From: Actinomadura sp. J1-007
GTDB lineage: Bacteria; Actinomycetota; Actinomycetes; Streptosporangiales; Streptosporangiaceae
Assembly (NCBI RefSeq): GCF_009793335.1
Contig: NZ_WING01000002.1
Coordinates: 1 to 64,000, forward strand
Length of the DNA stretch: 64,000 bases
Reading direction: 5' to 3'
The notes below the pieces were generated by a model. It saw only the letters and a program-made list of their open reading frames with translations, did no database searches and had not been told where the DNA came from. Below, one piece after another: positions 1 through 9,052 of this stretch. The position numbers and the translations under genes were made by a program. Each line of letters begins with the position of its first letter. The first letter of the stretch is position 1.

Positions 1-528
1 GCGCCCGCACCGGCCCCCGCAGCGAACGAGGCGCGAGGCGGGAACGCTCCGGGGCCTCCCGCACCTCCGGTGCCTCCGGCGTGGCCGGAACGGCCGGGGC
101 GCGCGACGTACGGCGGGAGCTGGGCGGGGGCCCGCGGTGTTCGCCGGGCTCGTCCTGGCGGGGGTGCTCGCGGCGCTCGACGTCGTGGCGCTCGCGTTCC
201 TCATCGCGCTCCCGCGGCTCAGCGAGGGGCGGCGCGTGAGCTGCTGCGGTCGTGGCGTCGTCGTTCGCCGTGCTGGCGGTGGTGACGCTGGTCGGCGTCG
301 TGCTGGCGTGGCGGGGAGCCGGGGCGCGGCGTGGACGGTGATGGCCGCGCGGACGTCCGGGTGGCGATGTGGGGGGCCTGGAGCGTCCTGGTGCCCGTCC
401 AGGCGTCGGCGCTGGTGATGCACGCGGCGCTGTCGGGGCTGGTCGTGGTGCTGCTCGCGCGGGCTGCGGGCGGCGCGGTGAGCGCGGGCCCGCCGCCGGT
501 GGGGCGGCGGGCCCGCACGGTCACTTGA
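1..528 (+). pseudogene. small multi-spanning membrane protein, frame-broken
   Basis: No family recognised. The coding signal moves between frames: a Pro/Ala-rich N-terminal stretch from the window edge, a first hydrophobic helix (about 137-225, LVLAGVLAALDVVALAFLIA), a second in another frame (about 240-310, VLAVVTLVGVVLAW) and a third in another frame (about 365-465, SGLVVVLLARAA), ending with TGA at 526-528. Each piece is a convincing membrane helix followed by charged residues, so I infer one 3-4 helix inner-membrane protein cut by three single-base breaks. The true start may lie before the window. It converges on, and overlaps by 8 bases, the secreted-protein gene on the other strand. Confidence 0.4.
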
Positions 529-1344
529 CGTGCCGAGGGACGACGTGCGTGCTCGTCCTGTCCTTGCCGACCGCGTTGCGCATCACCCCGGGCCGCCGCG
601 CGGTCGCCGTGATCCGGACCGTCGCGGTCCGGCCGGGCTTGAGCGACCCCGTCCAGGTGAGCTTCGGCGGGCGGAAGCCGTAGGCGGCGTGGCCCGTGCT
701 CGCCGTGATCCGTCGATGTGCGCGTGGCGCGCGATGTCGGACAGGTCGTCGGTGAACGTGGCGTCCGGCAGCGCCGTCCCCCCGGCGTTCCGCAGCCCGA
801 GCCGCTCCCCGGTCACCGGGACGGTGGTCACGCCCTGCCGGATCGGGCGGCCCGCGACCGTGGGCGCGGTGACGGAGTTCTGCGTGATGGGCGCGTGCGG
901 CGGCTGGCACTGCGCGAACGTGTGCATCGTCGCACGTTCAGGACGGGCGGCCCGCCGGGGACGAGGCTCACGTTCACGTCGTTCGGGTCGCTGACGCCCC
1001 GCCACGAGCCTCCGGCCGTGTCGCCGGTGACGCTGCCGGACGGGACGGCGATCGTGACGTACCGGCGACGCCGTCGGGGTCCTCGCCGTAATCGGCGTTC
1101 ACCTGGCCGGTGTCCGCGCCGATGGACGCCTGCCCCACGACCCGTTGAAGCCCGGCCGGCCGAGACCCGGGACCGGCGTGACGTCGAGCCGCACGCCGGT
1201 GCTGGTCGCCGAACCGCCCGCCCGCCGCTCCCCGGGCCCGGCGCTCGCCAGCACGACCGAGGTCGCGGCGACGGACGCCAGCAGGACGGAGATCGCCGCG
1301 GCCAGCAGCGGTATCCGGAACTTCCAGGTGTTCGCCAGGGACAT
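521..1344 (-). pseudogene. secreted DUF11/DUF7927-like surface protein, frame-broken
   Basis: The start at 1344 gives a signal peptide: basic start (NTWKFR), hydrophobic core IPLLAAAISVLLASVAATSVV, then a polar mature region. Downstream pieces in successive frames read a beta-rich secreted domain, including PNDVNVSLVPGGPPVL, then DATFTDDLSD and LTWTGSLKPGRTATVRIT. The last two motifs are the usual signature of the DUF11/DUF7927 repeats found in actinobacterial cell-surface proteins. Four frame changes are needed (near 1150, 1075, 935 and 720). Probably one exported protein of about 270 residues with a single such domain. It lies 145 bases downstream of the VWA gene on the same strand, so it could be the last gene of that transcript or have its own promoter. 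Confidence 0.5.
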
Positions 1345-1489
1345 CCGTGGTCTCCCACTCGGGATCGGTCCGCGCGGGAGGACACGGGCGTGGTCGTCGG
1401 CCGCCGGAGGCGCCGCCCCCGGCGGGCCCAGCCAACCCCGGCGCGCCGCCGTGCCGCGCGGGGACGCGCCGGAGTTTGCCCAAGCAGGA

Positions 1490-2707
1490 TCAGCCGGTCT
1501 CGCGTTCCGCCCAGCGCCGCAGGTCGCGGCGCTCGACGGCCGCCGCCATCAGGTCGGGGAACGCGTCGGGCGTGCAGCCGAACGCCGGGACGCCGAGCTC
1601 GGCGAGCGCGGCGGCGTTCTCGTGTCGTAGGCGGGCGCGCCCTCGTCCGACAGCGCGAGCAGCACCACCACCTGGACGCCCGCGGCGGTGAGCGCGGCCA
1701 CCCGCTGGAGCATCTCGGCGCGGACGCCGCCCTCGTACAGGTCGCTGATCAGCACGAGGATCGTGTCGGCCGGGCGGGCGACCAGGCCCTGGCAGTACGC
1801 GAGGGCGCGGTTGATGTCGGTGCCGCCGCCGAGCTGCGTGCCGAACAGCAGCTCGACCGGGTCCTGGAGCTGGTCGGTGAGGTCGACCACCGCGTGTCGA
1901 ACACCACCAGCGACGTGCGCAGCGACCGCACCGACGCGAGCACCGCCCCGAACACGCTCGCGTACACCACCGACGCCGCCATCGACCCGCTCTGGTCGAC
2001 GCACAGCACCACGTCGCGCTTGACGGCCCGCTGCCGCCGCCCGTAGCCGATGAGCCGCTCGGGCACGAGGGTGCGGTGCTCGGGCAGGTAGTGGCGCAGG
2101 TTGGCGCGGATCGTCCGCTCCCAGTCGACGTCGGACGGCCGCCGGGGGCGCGGCACGCGCGCCGACCGGTCCAGCGCGCCGCCGACCGCCGAACGGGTCC
2201 GCTGCGCGAGCCGCCGTTCCAGGTCGCGGACGACCCTGCGGACCACGGCGCGCGCCGACTCGCGGGCGCGGTCGGGCATGACCTTGTTGAGCGAGAGCAG
2301 CGTGCCGACCAGGTGCACGTCGGGTTCGACGGCGTCGAGCATCTCCGGCTCCAGCAGCAGCCGCGTGAGGTCGAGCCGTTCGATCGCGTCCTTCTGCATG
2401 ACCTGCACGACCGTGGACGGGAAGTACTCGCGGATGTCGCCGAGCCACCGCGCGACCGACGGCGCCGAGTCGCCCAGCCCCGCGCTGCGGCGCCCCGGCC
2501 GCGAGCGGTCGCGCTCGCCGGGCCCCGAGCCGTACAGCTTCTCCAGCGCGGCGTCCATCCGCGCGTCGTCGCCGTCCAGCGCGCGGCCCGTCCGTCGGAC
2601 GCCTCGCCGCCGAGGACGAGCCGCCACCGCCTGAGCCGCTCGTCGTCGGCGGCGGCGTTGGTGGCGTCGGCGGCGTCCGGGACGGGGCGGGCGGGGTCGG
2701 TGGTCAT
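1490..2707 (-). CDS. VWA domain protein of the MoxR/DUF5682 operon, frame-broken
   Basis: Last gene of the five-family operon. It starts at ATG 2707, overlapping the DUF5682 stop (ATGA). The N-terminal half is helical; the C-terminal half is a von Willebrand A domain of the CoxE-like kind found next to MoxR ATPases. All three metal-site (MIDAS) elements are visible: DQSGSM (DxSxS), the Thr in GGGTDINRAL and the Asp in LVLISDLYEGG. They lie in different frames because of breaks near 2590, 1893 and 1625. At each one, adding one G or C to a short run gives a continuous protein (about 405 residues). In related systems the VWA partner binds the ATPase and presents a target; the target here is unknown. 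Confidence 0.75.
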   Translation of the reverse strand: MTTDPARPVPDAADATNAAADDERLRRWRLVLGGEASDGRAARWTATTRGWTPRWRSCTARGPASATARGRGAAARGWATRRRRSRGGSATSASTSRPRSCRSCRRTRSNGSTSRGCCWSRRCSTPSNPTCTWSARCSRSTRSCPTAPASRRAPWSAGSSATWNGGSRSGPVRRSAARWTGRRACRAPGGRPTSTGSGRSAPTCATTCPSTAPSCPSGSSATGGGSGPSSATWCCASTRAGRWRRRWCTRACSGRCSRRCGRCARRWWCSTRGGRPHRPAPGPGRAAVRHAARRRHRHQPRPRVLPGPGRPPGRHDPRADQRPVRGRRPRRDAPAGGRAHRRGRPGGGAARAVGRGRARLRHENAAALAELGVPAFGCTPDAFPDLMAAAVERRDLRRWAERETG

Positions 2708-5504
2708 GGCGTCTCCCAGCCGAGGATGTCGAGGACGGCCGCCGCCGCGGGCGCGGCCCGGCGCGGGTCGAGGCGCTCGCCGGGACCCGGCTCGCCGGGC
2801 CCGGCCGCCGCGGTCGCGGGACCGAGGCGGCGGGCCCGCTCGCCGATCGCGCGGCGCTCGGCGGCGGCGTACTCGCCGAACGTGCGGCGCAGCAGCGGCA
2901 GGACGTCGGTGAACGAGTCGTTCGGCAGCCCCGCGATCCAGCCGTCGACCAGGCGGAGCAGGTCGGCGTCGTGCACGAGGATCAGGCCGCCGCCGGACAG
3001 GAACCCCTCCACCCACGCGGCGGCGCGTTCGGGCGCGGCGCCGACGGACACCGCGCGAGCCATCCGGTCGGGGACGTCGCGGAGCCGTCCGGCGTCGTGG
3101 AGCAGGCGCGTCAGGCGGCCCTCGACGAGCCCGTGCAGGCCGTCCGGCCGCGACACCAGCCCCTCCAGCGCGCGCTGCCACCGCGCCGCGTGGCCCTCGT
3201 CGGCGAGCAGCGCGAGCGCGCCGTGCACCGCGTCCACGTGGCGCAGCGTCTCGCGGGCCGCGTCGTCGTCCAGCCCGGCCACCGCCGGGGGCAGGCCCAC
3301 GCAGATCCGCACGACCAGGCCGTCCACGACCGTGCGCAGCGGGCCGGTCGCGGTGCCGCGCACGTCCCCGTACCGCAGCGCGCGGACGAGCGCGGGCATC
3401 GCCGCCATCAGGTGCGCCACGTCGGTGTCGACGGCGGCGCGGTCGGAGATCGCCCGCATCACCGCCGGGAGCGCGCCGCCGAGGTCGGCGAGCAGGCAGC
3501 GCTCCGCGACGGACGTCAGGTCGGACAGGGCCGCGGCCTGCTCCGCCATCGCCTCCGCGCGGGCCGACGCGGCGCCCCGCACGGTCGTGCCCCACGCGCT
3601 CGCCTCGATCAGCTCGACGTCGAACTCCGGCCGCCACGCCAGCGTCCACGTCTCCCGGAACGTCCCCTTGGAACGCCCCGGATCGCGCGGCACGCCCCAG
3701 TCGACGTCGAGCAGCGCGAGCCGGTGCAGCAGCCTGCTCCGCGCGAGGTCGATCGGCCGGCGCAGGTCGAGGTCCTGCTCCTTGTCGAGCGCGGACGGCT
3801 TCAGCCGCAGCCGCCGCTGCTCGGCCTGGAGGTCGCGCTGGAGCGGCACCATCGGGGTCCGCTCGGGGACGGCGCCGAGCCGTTCGCCGACGACCATGCG
3901 CCGCTGGATCAGCTCCACCGGCAGGTCGGCGCCCTCGCACAGCACCGCCCGGGTCGCCTCGGTGACCTCGTCCAGCCCCGCGAGCGGCCGCCCGCGCAGC
4001 GCGGCGAGCGCGTCCGCGAGCCGTACGGCCTCGATCACGTGGGCGGACGAGACGTGCAGGTCCTCCTCGCGCAGCACCCGCGCCGCCCGGGTCAGCCAGC
4101 GCTCGACCGGCCGGTCCGGCGCGGCGAACAGGTGGTGGTACCAGCCGGGCGACCGCACCCCGCCCCATAGCCGGAACGCCCCGCGAGCCGCCCGTGCGTC
4201 CACGGCACCCACGTCATCGCGACCTTGGTCTTGGGCAGTCCGCGCAGCGTCCGGTCGTCCTGCGCGGCCGGGACCTTCGCCAGCACCGCCGGGACGTGCC
4301 ACGCCCCGCACACGACCGCGACCCGCTCGTACCCGTCCTTCAGCGCGCGGCGCAGGGTGCGGCGCATGTGCGCCTCGCGCTGCTCCTCGCGGACAAGATG
4401 GCCGGGCGGCAGCCCCGCGCCAGGCCGCTCCTCGGCCGCCGCGAGCTGCTCGCGCAACTCCGTCATGGCCTCGGCGATGGCCGGGAACGGCGACGGCCCC
4501 TCGCCGCGGTGCTCCACGACGTCGTCCCACCAGCGCTCGGTGTCGTCGTACCCGGCGGCCTTCGCCAGCCAGCCGAGCGGATCGAGCCGGATCCCCTCCA
4601 CGACCTCAGCGACGCCCTCGCCTTCCGCGCCCTCTGCGCCTTGCGCGCTGTCCGCGCCTTCCGCGCCTTGACCGTCGGTCCCGTCCTGCTCGGGGGCCTG
4701 GAGCGGGACGAGCTGGTGCGCGGCGGGCAGGTCGCAGAAGCGCACGGGCACGCCCGCACCCAGCGCGTACCGGATCGCCTGCCACTCCGGACTGAACTCA
4801 GCGAACGGCCAGAACGCCGCCTGCCGCTCACTACTCCCGTCACCCCTGTCACCCCCGTCGCTCCCAGCCGTCCCGCTACCTCCCCCTCCCGGCCCACCCC
4901 CGGCCACGCGACTATCCCCGCCGCCCGCCGCACCGTCGCCGCGTCCCGCGCCACCGCCCGCCGCACCGTCGCCCGCCGTTCTGTCGCCCGCCGCACCGTC
5001 GCCGCGTTCCGCACCGTCGCCGCGTTCCGCGCCGTCGCCGTGGCCCGTGCTGTCGCCCGCCGCACCGTCGTTCGTTGCGCCGTCGCCCGTCGCGCCGTCG
5101 CCCGCCGGGCCGCCGCCGCGTCCCGCGCCGTCGCCCGTCGCGCCGTCCCGATCGCCTGTGCTGCCGCGATCGCCTGTGCTGTCGCTCGTCGGACTGGCGG
5201 CCGCCGTGCCGTTGCCGTTCGCGGAGGGTTGGCTCTCGGGAGCGTTCCGGTGGGGCGGGGGGGTGGAGCCGTTGGGCGCGGGTTCGGGTGGCAGGGGCGG
5301 GCGGCCCGGGGCGTACGCGAGCAGCGCGACGGGCGGGACCATGCCGGGGTCGGCGGCCAGCTCCACGAGCGGGTCGGCCTCGGGCGGCCCCTCGATCAGG
5401 ACGGCGTCGGGCCGGAACTCCTCCAGCGCGCCGCGCAGCGCGCGCGCCGAGCCCGGACCGTGGTGGCGGATCCCGTACACGCGTACGCGGGGATCAGCCG
5501 CCAT
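2704..5504 (-). CDS. DUF5682 family protein, one frame break
   Basis: Large cytosolic protein of about 930 residues. The start ATG 5504 shares a base with the MoxR stop. The N-terminus carries the family hallmark GIRHHGPGSARAL (residues 11-23), followed by VLIEGPPEADPLVELA. Residues about 95-230 are a low-complexity Gly/Asp/Ala linker (GDGATGDGATNDGAAGD-like) that looks like an insertion in the family fold. The conserved core resumes at AAFWPFAEFSPEWQAIRYA and continues through VAVVCGAWHVPAV. The frame breaks near 4157; restoring one G gives GAGVRSPGWYHHLF. The C-terminal part is helical and ends LDILGWETP. Biochemical function is unknown; the family occurs with MoxR, VWA, SWIM and DUF5691 partners, as here. 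Confidence 0.8.
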
Positions 5505-6589
5505 CAGGAGACCTCGCGGCAGGCGCGGTAGAAGTCGCGCCACTCGTCGCGGTCGCGCACCACCGTCTCCAGGTACTCCTGCCAGACCACCCGGTCGGAC
5601 ACCGGGTCCTGCACGACGGCGCCGACGATGCCGCCCGCCACGTCGGCCGCCCGCAGCACCCCGTCGCCGAAGTGCGCGGCGAGCGCGAGACCGCTGGTGA
5701 TGACCGAGATCGCCTCGGCCGTGCTGAGCGTCCCGCTCGGCGACTTCAGCTTGGTGCGGCCGTCGCCCGTCAGCCCCGAGCGCAGCTCGCGGAACACGGT
5801 GACCACGCGGCGGATCTCCTCCAGCCCGGCGGGCGTCTCGGGCAGGTCGAGGGACGCGCCGATCTGGTCGACGCGGCGCGCGACGATGTCGACCTCGTCC
5901 TCCACGCTCTCGGGCAGCGGCAGCACGACGGTGTTGAACCGCCGCCGCAGCGCGCTGGACAGCTCGTTGACGCCCCGGTCGCGGTCGTTGGCCGTGCCGA
6001 TCACGGTGAAGCCCTTGACCGCCTGGACCTCGGTGCCGAGCTCCGGCACCGGCAGCGTCTTCTCCGACAGGATCGTGATCAGGCTGTCCTGGACGTCGCT
6101 CGGCATCCGGGTCAGCTCCTCGATCCGCGCGACCGCGCCCGTCCGCATCGCGCGCATCAGCGGGCTCTCGACCAGCGCCTTCTCCGACGGGCCCTCGGCG
6201 AGCAGCCGCGCGTAGTTCCACCCGTACCGGATGGCCTCCTCGGCGGTGCCCGCCGTGCCCTGGACCAGCAGCGTCGAGTCGCCCGACACGGCCGCCGCGA
6301 GATGCTCGGACACCCACGTCTTCGCGGTGCCGGGCACGCCGAGCAGCAGCAGCGCCCGGTCGGTCGCGAGGGTCGCGACCGCGACCTCCATCAGCCGGCG
6401 CGGCCCCACGTACTTCGGGGCGATCCGCGAGCCGTCCGGCAGTTCGCCGCCCAGCAGGTACGTGGTGACGGCCCACGGCGACAGCCGCCAGCCCGGGGGA
6501 CGGGGCCGCTCGTCGTGCTCGGCGAGCCGGGCCAGCTCGTCGGCGTACTGCTGTTCGGCGTGCGGACGCAGAACGGCGTCACTGGTCAC
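5504..6589 (-). CDS. MoxR-type AAA ATPase
   Basis: 361 residues, intact. Walker A is GVPGTAKT (84-91). The Walker B position reads ARIEELTR (153-160), with Glu-Glu where many AAA proteins have Asp-Glu. Sensor 1 Asn is in IGTANDRD (197-204) and the arginine-finger region is SSALRRRFN (210-218). The order fits the MoxR branch, whose members use ATP to remodel or load partners together with a VWA protein, present two genes downstream. The start is GTG 6589, overlapping the DUF5691 stop by GTGA; the stop overlaps the DUF5682 start by one base. Stoichiometric, co-translated complex formation is the natural inference. Confidence 0.9.
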   Translation of the reverse strand: MTSDAVLRPHAEQQYADELARLAEHDERPRPPGWRLSPWAVTTYLLGGELPDGSRIAPKYVGPRRLMEVAVATLATDRALLLLGVPGTAKTWVSEHLAAAVSGDSTLLVQGTAGTAEEAIRYGWNYARLLAEGPSEKALVESPLMRAMRTGAVARIEELTRMPSDVQDSLITILSEKTLPVPELGTEVQAVKGFTVIGTANDRDRGVNELSSALRRRFNTVVLPLPESVEDEVDIVARRVDQIGASLDLPETPAGLEEIRRVVTVFRELRSGLTGDGRTKLKSPSGTLSTAEAISVITSGLALAAHFGDGVLRAADVAGGIVGAVVQDPVSDRVVWQEYLETVVRDRDEWRDFYRACREVS

Positions 6590-8783
6590 TGGGTGAGCTC
6601 CTTCAGCATGTCGTCGCGGAAACGCAGGGTCTCGGTCAGCTCCCCGATGGCCCGCGCGGTGGCCGAGCCGGCCACCGCCCGGCCGGACCCCCCGACCGAC
6701 CCGGACGCGTCCCCGGAAGGCGAACCCGAGACGGGTCCGGCCGCGCGACCGGCCCCCTGGCCGGGCGCGGCTCCGGCCGCCGGACCCGCCGCACGGCCGG
6801 ACGCGGGCCCGGACGGCGAGGCGGACGCGGGTCCGGACGCATACCCGGACTGCGGCCGGGACGCGGGACGGGGCCCCGGACCGGCCGCCGGGCCCGGCGT
6901 GGGTCCGGAGGTGGGTCCGGACGCCGGACCCGACGCGGGAGCGGACGCAGGTCCGGACGCGTATCCGGACTGGGGACGGGACGCCGGGCCGGAAGCCGGA
7001 CCCGGCGCGGGCCGGGACGCAGGTCCGGACGCCGGACCCGACGCGCGGCCGGACGTGGGTCCGGACGGCGAGACGGACGCAGGTCCGGACGCGGGTGCGG
7101 ACGCAGGTCCGGACGCGGGTGCGGACGCAGGGCCGGAAGCGGGTGCGGACGTCGGGCCGGACGTCGGGGCGGACGCCGGAGCGGACGTCGCGGCGGGCGT
7201 GGGTTCGGGCTCCGAGGCGGCGTCCGGTGGTTCCAGGCGTACGGCTGCGGCGGGGCCAGGCGCTGGTCGGCGAGGCGGCAGAGCTGCACGAGGGTGTGCT
7301 CGTGGCGGTGCGAGGGGCGCCGCGCGGCGGCGGTGAGGATGGCGACGACCGCGTCGGCGAGGACGCCCGACCACGGGCCGGGGACCCGTTCGAGGACGCG
7401 GAGCAGGTCGGGGTGGCCCTCGACCCAGCGGATCAGGTCGGCGGCGGCCGGGTCGCGCTCGGCGGCGGGCAGCACGGGCAGCAGGTCGGCGAGGGCCTCC
7501 GGCTCGTCCACGACCACGCCGCCCTTGAGCAGCGCCCGCGCCCACGCGGTGTCGCGCTGGCGCAGCGCCGCGCGCGCCCAACCGATGTGGACGTCGCGGG
7601 CCGCGCGCCCGCCCTCCTCGGCGGCGTCGGCCACCGGCAGGCAGACGATCTCCATCGGCGGCAGCCCGAACAGCTCCGTCCACGTCTCCAGGGGCGTGCG
7701 GGCGAGGATCTCCCGCAGCCATGCCGCGCGCGTGCCGACCGGTCCGCCGCCCGCGCGGCCGCTCGGGGCGAACGACCCGCTCGGGTGGAACGGCACGCCG
7801 TCGCGCGCGAGGTCCTCGTCGTGCGCGCGCGGCGGCTCGACCACGATCCACGTCTGCTCACGCAGCCGTACGGTGCGGGTCTCGGGCCGCAGGCAGGCGC
7901 GGGCCCGGTCCGCCATCCGGCGGCCGTAGGCGGAGCCGGGCAGGCGCGCCAGCAGGTCGGAGGCGAGCTGCCGGACGTCCTTGCCGCGGTCTTCGAGGGC
8001 CGATTCGAGGAACTCCTCGTCGTCCGGCGACAGTCCGTGCTCGAACGTGGCGAGGAACGCGGCGCGGTCGGGCGCGGGCTCCCGCGCCCACGTGCCGCGC
8101 AGCGCCTCGCGGGCCGCGGCGGGGTCGGTGCCGCGCAGGCGGGTGAGGTGGGCGACCCGCTGGTTGCGGGAGCCGGTCTCCCACACGTCGGCGCCGCCGC
8201 CCGGGTCGTCGCCGGACCCGACGAGGTAGGCCCAGTCGGTGTTGCGCAGCGCGAGCCACACCCCGCGCCGGCCCGCCGCCCGCGCGATCGACGGCCGCAG
8301 CATCCGGTCGCCGCGGCCCTTCTCCAGCAGTTCGGGCAGCAGCCGCGCGGGCACCCGCAGGCCGCGGGCCGCCGCCGCGTCGAGCCACTCGGGCAGGACG
8401 CGGATCTGCTCCCCGGCGAGGATCCGCGCGAGCCGTGCCGCCGCCGCGGGCGGGACCGCCGGGACCTCCTCGGCGGGCGCGGGCGCGATCAGCTCGATCC
8501 GCCCCGGCTCCCCGCCCGTGTCCGCCACCCTCTCCGGAACGCGCCCCGCCCTCCGCTGGACGGCCAGCAACGCCGCCTGATCGAGCAACCGCCCGGCCGC
8601 ATCCCCGGCTCCGGCCACCTCCCCGGCTCCAGAAGCGTCGTCGGCTCCGGCCGCATCCCCGGCGCCAGGGGCGTCGTCGGCTCCGGAGGCGTCGTCGGGA
8701 ACGGTCGGGAGCGGGGGAGGAGGCGCGGGACGGCGTTCGGTGCCGAGGAGTGCCGCGCTGACGTGATCGTTCCAGCCGCTCAC
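6586..8783 (-). CDS. DUF5691 family protein with repeat tail, one frame break
   Basis: Starts at GTG 8783 (MSGWNDHVSAALLGTERR, a typical DUF5691 start). The long helical body resembles HEAT-like repeats (AAAREALRGTWAREPAPDR; FLESALEDRGKDVRQLASDL). Two low-complexity blocks interrupt it: residues about 30-65 (DDASGA/GAGDAAG repeats) and a stretch of roughly 170 residues of Ser-Gly-Pro-Ala repeats near the C-terminus (DNA about 6680-7210). The frame breaks near 7250; adding one C joins the body to the tail, which ends with the conserved ELTETLRFRDDMLKELTQ. Both ends overlap neighbours by GTGA, so it is translationally coupled on both sides. Function unknown; probably a scaffold in the ATPase complex. 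Confidence 0.75.
6680..7210. repeat. coding minisatellite in DUF5691 gene
   Basis: About 530 bases of degenerate 12-base units (ggtccggacgcg-like) encoding Ser-Gly-Pro-Ala tetrapeptide repeats on the minus strand. It lies between the helical body and the conserved last 20 residues of the DUF5691 protein, so it is an in-frame expansion of a disordered linker. Confidence 0.7.
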
Positions 8784-9052
8784 GCGATCACAGCTCCGTT
8801 CGCAGGTCCGTCCATGGCTCCGACCGCGCCCCCGTTCACGACTCCGTTCGCAGGTCTGTTCGCAGGTCCGTTTACGGCCTCGATCGCAGGGCTGTTCGCG
8901 GCTCCGGCCACGGCTTTGATCGCGGCTCCGATCGCGGCCCCGTTCGCAGGTCCGATCACGGTCCCGTTCGCGGCTCGGTTCACGGTTTCGGTCGCGGTCC
9001 CGTTCAGGGGTCTGTTCGCGGGGCGTGGCGCGTGGGTGGGGGGTGCGGTCAC
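8780..9052 (-). CDS. 90-residue octapeptide-repeat protein between SWIM and DUF5691
   Basis: An open frame that exactly bridges two genes: its GTG (9052) overlaps the SWIM stop by GTGA and its TGA (8780-8782) overlaps the DUF5691 GTG by GTGA, the same junction style as the rest of the operon. From residue 28 the protein is eight octads: ANGTVIGP, ANGAAIGA, AIKAVAGA, ANSPAIEA, VNGPANRP, ANGVVNGG, AVGAMDGP, ANGAVIA. It is rich in Ala, Asn and Gly and nearly uncharged. No signal peptide and no known family. It could be a beta-solenoid or amyloid-like repeat, or only a ribosome-relay frame on a DNA minisatellite with 24-base period. The double coupling is the main argument that it is translated. 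Confidence 0.55.
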   Translation of the reverse strand: MTAPPTHAPRPANRPLNGTATETVNRAANGTVIGPANGAAIGAAIKAVAGAANSPAIEAVNGPANRPANGVVNGGAVGAMDGPANGAVIA

